61,280 bases of DNA from DASQPR01 sp035713725 (GTDB lineage Bacteria; Actinomycetota; Actinomycetes; Mycobacteriales; Micromonosporaceae), in assembly GCA_035713725.1 (NCBI GenBank), contig DASTMZ010000192.1, forward strand, positions 1 to 61,280, written 5' to 3'. This document shows positions 40,012 to 46,743 of the stretch, piece after piece. Made by a program: the position numbers and the translations under genes. Each line of letters opens with the position of its first letter. Position 1 is the stretch's first letter. The notes beneath the pieces were generated by a model. It searched no databases and had not been told where the DNA came from. It was given only the letters and a program-made list of their open reading frames with translations.

Positions 40012-40043
40012 ACTAGTTAGCTTAACTAATGAGCTTTGCTAAC
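40012..40043. promoter_or_regulatory. operator/promoter region of the MarR-MFS operon
   Basis: An AT-rich island in GC-rich DNA with TTAG-CTTAA-CTAA (40017-40029) as a dyad and extra GCTAG/CTAGT/GCTAAC half-sites on both sides. TTAGNNNNNCTAA-type dyads suit MarR dimers. It lies 45 bp upstream of the MarR start and 140 bp upstream of the divergent DUF2530 gene. Confidence 0.55.
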
Positions 40044-40106
40044 GATGCCCGCCGGGACGATGACATCGGTCACGTCCGCACAGCCGTTCGGTCGTTACCG
40101 CGCAAA

Positions 40107-40148
40107 CGGCCGGGCAGGAAAGCGTCTCGGCCGGGCAGGAAAGCGTCT
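40107..40148. repeat. 21-bp tandem duplication
   Basis: CGGCCGGGCAGGAAAGCGTCT occurs twice back to back, and a third copy starts (CGGCCGG) before diverging. It sits between the MarR promoter and the DUF2530 gene. Confidence 0.7.
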
Positions 40149-40184
40149 CGGCCGGTACGCCACCGAAGACGTACGCTCTCGTTC

Positions 40185-40520
40185 GTGTCCGAGCACCCGT
40201 CCGACGAGCCACGTCCCGGCCCCGGGTCGAACCCGCGCCCACCGCAGCAACAGTTGGCGCCGCTCGACCCGCCGACCGTGCCATTCGCGATCGGCGGCAT
40301 CATCGTCTGGGCGGTGCTCGGTCTAGTGCTGCTGCTGTTCAAGGACACGCTCGCCGACCACGGCCACACCGACTGGCTGTGGGTTTGCGTCGCCGGATTC
40401 CTGCTCGGTTTCCCGGGCTGGCTCGTGATGATCAGGCATGACCGGTACCGAGCCGACCGTCGGGGCGGCGACGACGCGGGACACGCCGGAACTAACCAGG
40501 AGTCCTCTTCGGTGGGCTAG
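40185..40520 (+). CDS. DUF2530 membrane protein
   Basis: A 111-aa protein from GTG. Hydrophilic residues 1-25 are followed by two membrane helices (TVPFAIGGIIVWAVLGLVLLL and WLWVCVAGFLLGFPGWLVMI) with the typical HDRYRADRR end of actinobacterial DUF2530. Function unknown. Confidence 0.82.
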   Translation: MSEHPSDEPRPGPGSNPRPPQQQLAPLDPPTVPFAIGGIIVWAVLGLVLLLFKDTLADHGHTDWLWVCVAGFLLGFPGWLVMIRHDRYRADRRGGDDAGHAGTNQESSSVG

Positions 40521-40530
40521 CGTTTCAGCC

Positions 40531-40956
40531 ATGCCAACACGAACTTCCTCGGCCCTCTGGGAGGGCACCCTGCGCGACGGTTCGGGCAGCATGAAGCTCG
40601 GATCGGGCGCCTACGAAGGCGCGTTCTCATTCGTGTCGCGGTTCGAGAATGGCCCCGGCACGAACCCGGAGGAACTGATCGCGGCCGCGCACGCCGGTTG
40701 CTTCTCGATGGCGCTGTCAAACGCCCTCGGCCAGGCCGGCTACCCGCCGGCATCGATCGCTACCAGCGCCTCCGTACACCTGGATCGAGTGGCAGACGGC
40801 TTCGGCATCACGCGCATCGACCTCGACACGGTCGGCACCGTCCCGGGCATCGACGACGCCAAGTTCCAGGAGGTCGCGGCGGCGGCGAAGGCCGGGTGTC
40901 CAGTGTCGAAGCTGGTCACCGGCGCGGAGATTACGCTGACGGCTCGTTTGGCCTGA
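40531..40956 (+). CDS. OsmC-family peroxiredoxin
   Basis: A 141-aa protein with the two reactive cysteines in AAHAGCFSMALSNAL and AKAGCPVSKLV, plus ALWEGTLRDGSGSM and GTNPEELIAA. It reduces organic hydroperoxides in the cytoplasm. It lies 10 bp after the DUF2530 gene and probably in the same transcript. Confidence 0.93.
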   Translation: MPTRTSSALWEGTLRDGSGSMKLGSGAYEGAFSFVSRFENGPGTNPEELIAAAHAGCFSMALSNALGQAGYPPASIATSASVHLDRVADGFGITRIDLDTVGTVPGIDDAKFQEVAAAAKAGCPVSKLVTGAEITLTARLA

Positions 40957-41041
40957 GGTCTTGGACTTGCGGCCGTGGCTGAGCTCCGCGCGTCGGTGAC
41001 GGGTTAAGGCTTTACGTGTGTACGTGGTGCCGGACGGCGCG

Positions 41042-41096
41042 CGTGATACCGGGTGAAGCGGAGCGCACGTGATATCGGGGTGTGCGTGATACCGGA
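41042..41096. repeat. three CGTGATAYCGG-type repeats
   Basis: CGTGATACCGG, CGTGATATCGG and CGTGATACCGG occur at about 41042, 41068 and 41085 in the 154-bp gap between convergent osmC-like and DUF3027 genes. No terminator stem is evident. Confidence 0.5.
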
Positions 41097-41110
41097 TGCG
41101 GCGGCCGTGG

Positions 41111-42043
41111 CTAGTGCTCGGTCGCAGTGTCCTTCGCGGCGTCGGTCTCCGGCGCGCCGTCGGAGTCGGTGTCGCGACCTGCGTTCGCGGCGGCATCGGG
41201 CGCGGTGATGTCGGCGGCTGCGGGCGGCTCGTTCGCCGGGTCGGCAGTGGGGTCGGGGGTGGCGACGTCCACTACGTCTACTTCGGAGTCGTCGTAGATG
41301 GTCGGTGCCTCGTCGAGGTCGGCTGGTTGGTCAATCAGCACCTCTGAATGGGCGCCACAACCATGATCGCCGGACACCACGCGACCGTCGTCCGGGGCGT
41401 ACATGTTGCCGCACACACCAAACATGGCGCGCATCGCGCCGGCGAGCGGCATGTAGAAGCCGCATGACACGCAGCGCGCTGCGGACGGAGCGGCGGTCGC
41501 TATCGGGGCATGTGGGCCGTGCTCGCCGTCGTACCACCGGTCTGCCGCATCCAGCCGACCCTCCCGCGACATCACGCGGACCCGGCCGAGGCCGAGTTCC
41601 CACACGACGTCCTCGACCGCGGGGTCGTCGGAGAGCACGTAGCCCGGCGCGAGCCGGTCGTCATCGGGCGGCGTCGGCATGAGGTCGCCGACCCCGAGGT
41701 CGCCCGGTGCGACGCGCTCTTCCCACGGCACCCAGGGCGGCGCGACGAGTGCGTCCGGGCCGGGCAGCAGGACGGTCTCGCAGACAGTGACATGCCGGCT
41801 GCGCGGCGCGCGTGCCACCGTGACCGCCCACCGCCAGCCGCGATATCCGGGCAGCATGCACTCGAAATAGTGCGTGACGAGACGCTCACCCTCGGCGACC
41901 GCCTCGGTGTGCGGACCGGCGACGTCCTCGGTCACCGCATCCCGCGCGAGGTGGACGGCCTCGGCACAGGTCGGATCGAGTTTGGCGCGCGCGGTCGACC
42001 GCGCCGCGCCTGTCGCACTGGTCACCGAGCCATTGTCCCCCAT
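41111..42043 (-). CDS. DUF3027 family protein
   Basis: A 310-aa actinobacterial protein. Family features include AEGERLVTHYFECMLPGYRGWRWAVTVARAPRSRHVTVCETVLLPGPDALVAPPWVPWEERVAPGDLGVGDLMP and a C-x2-C pair (CVSCGFYMPL) with a later CGN. The C-terminal 75 residues are acidic and Ala-rich. The start could also be a GTG at 42025. Function unknown; it diverges from the MFS-mqn cluster. Confidence 0.87.
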   Translation of the reverse strand: MGDNGSVTSATGAARSTARAKLDPTCAEAVHLARDAVTEDVAGPHTEAVAEGERLVTHYFECMLPGYRGWRWAVTVARAPRSRHVTVCETVLLPGPDALVAPPWVPWEERVAPGDLGVGDLMPTPPDDDRLAPGYVLSDDPAVEDVVWELGLGRVRVMSREGRLDAADRWYDGEHGPHAPIATAAPSAARCVSCGFYMPLAGAMRAMFGVCGNMYAPDDGRVVSGDHGCGAHSEVLIDQPADLDEAPTIYDDSEVDVVDVATPDPTADPANEPPAAADITAPDAAANAGRDTDSDGAPETDAAKDTATEH

Positions 42044-42185
42044 GTCAGCGGGGTCCGCCGCGCCGGGCGACCGCGTCGGCGCGCCGACATCAGATCTGTC
42101 GATCCGCCGACAACACACCCCGACTCGCGCGCTTGTCGGCGGCAGACCCGTGCGGGCGGTCGCATGGATGCGTCAGGATATGAAC

Positions 42186-44060
42186 ATGCCGCAGATGGAC
42201 ACTCCGGGACGTTCGACCGCGGGTCGCGCCGTGGGCGGGACGATCAAGGGTGCCAAGGCTGCGGCACGCGGCAGCTCACACGTCAGCGGCTGGGCGGTCC
42301 GAAACGTCCTGTTCCTGCGTCATCGGAGCGGTGCCGGCGAAATCGGCATGATGCGCCTTCTCGACCTGCATGCCGCGTCGTGCGCCGGCGACACGCTTGT
42401 CACGATGGGGCTCGCGACGACGGTCTTTTTCTCCGCGCCGGTCGGTCAGGCTCGCGGGCAGGTCGCGCTCTACCTGCTGATCACGATGGTGCCGTTCGCG
42501 ATCCTCGCACCGATCGTCGGCCCAGTGCTGGATCGGTTCCGGCACGGCCGCCGTCTGGCGCTGTCCGTCACCATGTTCGGCCGGGCGCTTCTAGCCTGGG
42601 CGATCTCCGACTATCTGCACACGTTCGGCCTCTTCCCCGCGGCGTTCGGGGTGCTCGCGCTCTCCCGCGCTTATGGGGTGGCCCGCAGCGCCGCCGTGCC
42701 TCGGCTGCTGCCTGCCGGCCTTGGGCTCTCCGAGGCAGGCGCACGCGCCTCGATCTTCGGGACGCTCGCCGGCGCCGTGGTCGCGCCCCTGGGCGTCGCG
42801 GCGCTGAAGATCGGACCGCAGTGGCCGCTTCGCGTCGCCGCGCTGATCTTCGTTGCCGGCGGCATAGTGGCGCTGCGGCTGCCACCTCGCGCCGACTCTG
42901 ATGCCCCAGAGGTGCCGCCGCGCATCTTCCAGGGCATCTTCCAGCTGCCCGGCCTGGGCGTACGCAAGGTGTTGAGCGGGCGGCTCATCCTCGCGACCTT
43001 GGCGAACAGCGCGGTGCTGCGCGCCGGCTACGGCTTCCTCGCGCTGTTCCTCGCGTTCTCGATCCGCGCGCACGACCTGCCGACGAAGTTGTTCGGCGTC
43101 AAGCTGTCCAGCGCGTGGGCGCTAGGGGCCGCGGTCGGCGCGCTCGGACTCGGCTCGTTCCTCGCGACCATGGTCGGGTCGCGGGTGCGGATCCGGCGCC
43201 CGCAGTGGCTTCAGTCGATCGGTACGACCTTGGTCGCGGTGATCGCGATCTACGCGTGCTTCCGCTACACGCTCGGGGCGGTCATCCTGTTGAGTCTGTC
43301 CTTGGCGATGGTGAGCGGCCTGGCGAAGCTTGCCGTCGACGCGACGATTCAGGAACGCATCGACGAGGGCATCCGCGCGAGTGCGTTCGCCCACTCCGAG
43401 ACCGTGCTGATGCTGGCCTGGGTGGTCGGCGGCGGTCTCGGGCTGATCCCGTACGGCGGCCGGCCGGGCCTCATCGTCGCGGCAGTTGGCCTGACTGGCG
43501 CGGCAATGTTCGCGGCCGTCCGAGCATTCAGCATGCGAAGCGAACACCTGACCGGCTCGGCGTCGACGGCGTCGACGGTGTCGCAGCCGCCGCCGACGCA
43601 GCCGGCGCCTACCGTCGAACTCGCCGGTCGCACCGGGTGGGACGAAGCCACCTGGGCGAGCAGCCGGCAGTCCCGACCGGTCGACTCCTGGCTGGCGCGG
43701 TGGCGCGCACGACGGGCGGCACGTGCGCGCTCCGACGTCCCAGCGACGGCGCACATGCCGGCGCCCGGCGCCAGTACGACCGTCGAGCGCGCACCGGCAC
43801 ACCCATCGACGCGTCCGCCGGCAGCGGGTCCGGCAGAGCCGGGCCGGTCCGAGCCCGGTCGCACCAAGGCGATCACGACACGGGTGTTGCCACGGGAGGA
43901 CGCCGACCAGCCGGGGTTCCACCTCTACCGGCCTGGTGGCGGCCAATCGAGCGACAATCAGTCGACCGGTGGCCAATCAAGCGGCGATCAGTCGGCGGGC
44001 GGGCGTCGAGACGACGGCGGGACGTCGGATGATCGCTCCGGCGACGCGCGGGACGCATGA
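42186..44060 (+). CDS. MFS transporter upstream of menaquinone genes
   Basis: A 624-aa protein with about 40 hydrophilic residues, an MFS-like helix bundle (RLLDLHAASCAGDTLVTMGLATTVFFS ... HSETVLMLAWVVGGGLGL) and a 180-residue disordered, Gly/Ser/Gln-rich cytoplasmic tail. AGGA 7 nt before this ATG supports the start; 42168 is an alternative. Its stop overlaps mqnB (ATGA). Coupling suggests regulation together; what it carries is unknown. Confidence 0.85.
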   Translation: MPQMDTPGRSTAGRAVGGTIKGAKAAARGSSHVSGWAVRNVLFLRHRSGAGEIGMMRLLDLHAASCAGDTLVTMGLATTVFFSAPVGQARGQVALYLLITMVPFAILAPIVGPVLDRFRHGRRLALSVTMFGRALLAWAISDYLHTFGLFPAAFGVLALSRAYGVARSAAVPRLLPAGLGLSEAGARASIFGTLAGAVVAPLGVAALKIGPQWPLRVAALIFVAGGIVALRLPPRADSDAPEVPPRIFQGIFQLPGLGVRKVLSGRLILATLANSAVLRAGYGFLALFLAFSIRAHDLPTKLFGVKLSSAWALGAAVGALGLGSFLATMVGSRVRIRRPQWLQSIGTTLVAVIAIYACFRYTLGAVILLSLSLAMVSGLAKLAVDATIQERIDEGIRASAFAHSETVLMLAWVVGGGLGLIPYGGRPGLIVAAVGLTGAAMFAAVRAFSMRSEHLTGSASTASTVSQPPPTQPAPTVELAGRTGWDEATWASSRQSRPVDSWLARWRARRAARARSDVPATAHMPAPGASTTVERAPAHPSTRPPAAGPAEPGRSEPGRTKAITTRVLPREDADQPGFHLYRPGGGQSSDNQSTGGQSSGDQSAGGRRDDGGTSDDRSGDARDA

Positions 44061-44755
44061 CCTTCCTCGTCGTCACGGCCGTGGCGGCGGAACGCGACGC
44101 GGTGCTCGGCGGTCTCGGCGGTCTCGGCGGTCTCGCCGAACTCGTCGAGGAGTCGCGCGGTCCGCGGCCGGAGCAGCCCCCGGTACGCATTCTGGTCGGC
44201 GGCATCGGGGCGGCGGCAGCGGCTGCTCGGACCGCTCACGAGATGGCTGCCTTCGCATTTGCGACCGGGCACGCGTACGAGGCCGTGTTGAACTTCGGGA
44301 TCGGCGGCGGGTACGCCGGCCGGGCGGCCGTCGGCGACACCGTGATCGGCGCGCGGACAGTGGCAGCCGACCTCGGCGCTGAATCGCCCGCTGGGTTCCT
44401 GACGATGGCCGATCTCGGGTTCGGCACCGACACAATCCATGCGGACGAGAGGCTTGTCGCCGCCATGACAGACCTCATGCCGGCCGCCATCGTCGGCGCC
44501 GTGCTGACCTTGCAGAACGTGACGGGAACCGCCGCGCGAGCCACTGACCTGGCCGAACGCCACCCCGATGCGGTCGCCGAGGCGATGGAGGGGTTCGGCG
44601 TGGCGACCGCGGCTGCGCTGCACGGCATCGCGTTCATGGAGGTACGCACAGTGTCGAATCTGGTCGGTCCGCGAGACCGTTCGGCATGGCGGATCGGTCC
44701 GGCGATGGCCGCGCTGACGACCGCCGCACGCGCACTCGCTACGTTGGTCGGGTGA
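44057..44755 (+). CDS. mqnB: futalosine hydrolase
   Basis: A 232-aa nucleosidase of the PNP/MTAN fold: MTFLVVTAVAAERDAV, ILVGGIGAAAAAARTA, NFGIGGGYAGRAAVGDTVIG, MEGFGVATAAALHGI and FMEVRTVSNLVGPRDRSAW with the catalytic acidic residues. It releases hypoxanthine from futalosine to give dehypoxanthine futalosine in menaquinone synthesis. A Gly-Leu repeat (LGGLGGLGGL) lies near residue 17. It overlaps neighbours on both sides by 4 nt. Confidence 0.92.
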   Translation: MTFLVVTAVAAERDAVLGGLGGLGGLAELVEESRGPRPEQPPVRILVGGIGAAAAAARTAHEMAAFAFATGHAYEAVLNFGIGGGYAGRAAVGDTVIGARTVAADLGAESPAGFLTMADLGFGTDTIHADERLVAAMTDLMPAAIVGAVLTLQNVTGTAARATDLAERHPDAVAEAMEGFGVATAAALHGIAFMEVRTVSNLVGPRDRSAWRIGPAMAALTTAARALATLVG

Positions 44756-45564
44756 GCCTCTCACTGGCGATCTCGCCGTGCCCCAACGACACGTTCGTGT
44801 TCCATGCGCTCGTCCATGGCCTGGTGGACGGAGCGCCGCCGGTCGACGTGACGTACGCGGACGTCGACGTAACGAACACCGCAGCGCTCGACGGTCGCTT
44901 CGACCTCGTGAAGGTGAGCTACGCGGCGCTACCGTGGCTGCTCGATACGTACGAACTGCTGCCATGCGGTGGTGCGCTTGGCCGCGGCTGCGGCCCGCTC
45001 GTCCTGGTCCGCGACGCAGCACCAAACGATGCCGAGGCACTATCGCGAATCGACGGTGCGATCGTCGCGGTGCCCGGCGACCGGACGACGGCGTACCTGC
45101 TGTTCCGTTTGTGGGCGGCCGGACACGACCCGGCGAAGATCGACGTCGTGCCGTTCCACGAGATCATGCCGGGCGTCGCGGCCGGCAAGTACGACGCCGG
45201 ACTGGTGATCCACGAGGCCCGGTTCACCTACCCCCGATTCGGCCTGACCGCACTCGTCGACCTCGGCGAGTGGTGGGAACGCGACACCGGACACCCGATC
45301 CCGCTGGGCGCGATCCTCGCGCATCGTGAGCGAGTCGACGCTACTCGGGCCGCCGAATGGGTACGCACGTCGGTGCGGCACGCCTGGGCGGCGCCCGCGG
45401 CGAGTGAGGCGTACGTGCTTGAGCACGCGCAGGAAATGGATGCGGATGTGGTGGCGCAACACATCGCGCTCTACGTCAACGAGTTCACCGAGAACCTCGG
45501 CGACGAGGGGCACGCCGCGGTCCGTACGTTGCTCGACCGCGCGGCAAGAGTGAACTATTACTAG
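44752..45564 (+). CDS. mqnD: 1,4-dihydroxy-6-naphthoate synthase
   Basis: A 270-aa periplasmic-binding-fold enzyme: LAISPCPNDTFVFHALVHG, DVTNTAALDGRFDLVKVSYAALPWLL, RGCGPLVLVRDA, GDRTTAYLLFRLW, EIMPGVAAGKYDAGLVIHEARFTYPRFGL. It converts cyclic dehypoxanthinyl futalosine to dihydroxynaphthoate. GTG start overlaps the mqnB stop (GTGA). The other mqn genes are not in the window. Confidence 0.93.
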   Translation: MSLSLAISPCPNDTFVFHALVHGLVDGAPPVDVTYADVDVTNTAALDGRFDLVKVSYAALPWLLDTYELLPCGGALGRGCGPLVLVRDAAPNDAEALSRIDGAIVAVPGDRTTAYLLFRLWAAGHDPAKIDVVPFHEIMPGVAAGKYDAGLVIHEARFTYPRFGLTALVDLGEWWERDTGHPIPLGAILAHRERVDATRAAEWVRTSVRHAWAAPAASEAYVLEHAQEMDADVVAQHIALYVNEFTENLGDEGHAAVRTLLDRAARVNYY

Positions 45565-45590
45565 TCAAAGCGCTATTACTAGTCAAAGCG
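45555..45590 (+). repeat. 18-bp tandem duplication spanning the mqnD stop
   Basis: CTATTACTAGTCAAAGCG is repeated exactly at 45555-45572 and 45573-45590. The first copy holds the last two Tyr codons and the TAG stop of mqnD. Longer repeats follow. Confidence 0.8.
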
Positions 45591-45702
45591 CCTGGACCTT
45601 CGGTCGGCGCACGATTCCTAGCTGAAAGCGCCTGGACCTCCGGTCGGCGCACCGTCCCTCATAGTGGCAACGACGAGTCGGCGCACCGTCCCTTTCAGCG
45701 GC
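45585..45702. repeat. direct repeats after mqnD
   Basis: AAAGCGCCTGGACCTTCGG and AAAGCGCCTGGACCTCCGG each continue into TCGGCGCAC, and TCGGCGCACCGTCCCT occurs twice more. The units are about 40 bp. They fill the gap between convergent mqnD and cold-shock genes; no coding function is visible. Confidence 0.65.
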
Positions 45703-45754
45703 AGGTAAGAGTGAGCGGTTGACGGCAGCGCGGCGCGCTGGCGCTTCGGCAGGC

Positions 45755-46141
45755 TCAGACCTCGAGTTCGCGGGCGACCGCGTGGACTACCTCGGCGATC
45801 GTCCTGGACACCTTCTTGTCCGGGAAACGGCCGCGGCGCAGGTCCGGCATGATCTTCGACTCGAGCACCTTGATCATGTCTTCGATCAGACCGTGCAACT
45901 CCTCGGCTGGTCGGCGACGCAACTCCGCGACGGAGGTGGGCGACTCGAGCACCTTGACGTTGAGCGCCTGACTGCCCTTGCGTCCCTCGGCCACGCCGAA
46001 ATCGACACGTTGTCCCGGGCTCAGCGCGGTGACGCCGTCGGGCAGCGCGGCCTTGTGCACGAACACGTCCTCGCCGTCATCGCGAGTGAGAAAGCCGAAG
46101 CCCTTCTCGGTGTCGTACCACTTCACTCGTCCCGTGGGCAC
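45755..46141 (-). CDS. cold-shock-domain protein with C-terminal extension
   Basis: A 128-aa protein from GTG. Residues 1-70 are a cold-shock domain with both RNA-binding motifs (VKWYDTEKGFGFL, EDVFVHKAAL). A helical extension (PAEELHGLIEDMIKVLESKIMPDLRRGRFPDKKVSRTIAEVVHAVARELE) follows, as in the long actinobacterial CspB-like type. It acts as an RNA chaperone. The position next to the helicase genes is shared by many actinomycetes. Confidence 0.9.
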   Translation of the reverse strand: MPTGRVKWYDTEKGFGFLTRDDGEDVFVHKAALPDGVTALSPGQRVDFGVAEGRKGSQALNVKVLESPTSVAELRRRPAEELHGLIEDMIKVLESKIMPDLRRGRFPDKKVSRTIAEVVHAVARELEV

Positions 46142-46318
46142 TGTCGATCCATCCGTCGTCGCAAGCCGCCTAGCCGGGCAAGCCTGGCGGCGCAAACTCT
46201 ACCCGCGCAGACGAAGCTACGCGCCCGACGAGGTTAGCGACACCGTCGGCGGTGTCCAACCGGATTCGCGTGACATGGAGCGAGCGCGGTCAGTCAGCGC
46301 AGTGTCATCCAACCAGTG

Positions 46319-46552
46319 TCAGAGGTGTTGCGGTGCCGCGTCGGCCGTTGGATGAACGTAGGAAAGGTCCGCCACCGGCAGCGGGAACCGGAGGTCGTCG
46401 CCGAACGGCGAGGCAGCGCCGGCGCGATCGAACAAGACTTCGGTCAGCGGCAGGTTGCCCGCCGGTACGGTGCGCGCCCTCGAGCGTACGACCGGCAGCT
46501 TGGCATCGTCGGAGTCCGACTGTTGCTGGCTGGAGACGGCGTGCGACGCCAT
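46319..46552 (-). CDS. small protein of unknown function
   Basis: A 77-aa frame beginning MASHAVSSQQQ and ending in a LRFPLPVADLSYV segment. A GAGGGG ribosome site lies 6 nt before the ATG. Codon usage is similar to neighbours and no competing frame is better. I do not recognise a family. The rest of 46142-46743 shows no gene; the promoter of the helicase gene must lie within it. Confidence 0.5.
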   Translation of the reverse strand: MASHAVSSQQQSDSDDAKLPVVRSRARTVPAGNLPLTEVLFDRAGAASPFGDDLRFPLPVADLSYVHPTADAAPQHL

Positions 46553-46743
46553 GTGGCCCCCTCGCGTACCCGCGGTTCGAAGATCTCTGGCAAGTCTCGC
46601 ACATCGAGGTCAACGACGACGCTGGCCCTCGGCGATCATGTGGTCTTCGACTCGGCGGCACCACTGCGACCGCCCGCATCGCACGCGGAACCGGCCGCCG
46701 GTGAGCGCCGGATGTCCGTTCGGCCGGCTAGCGTGGTACGACG

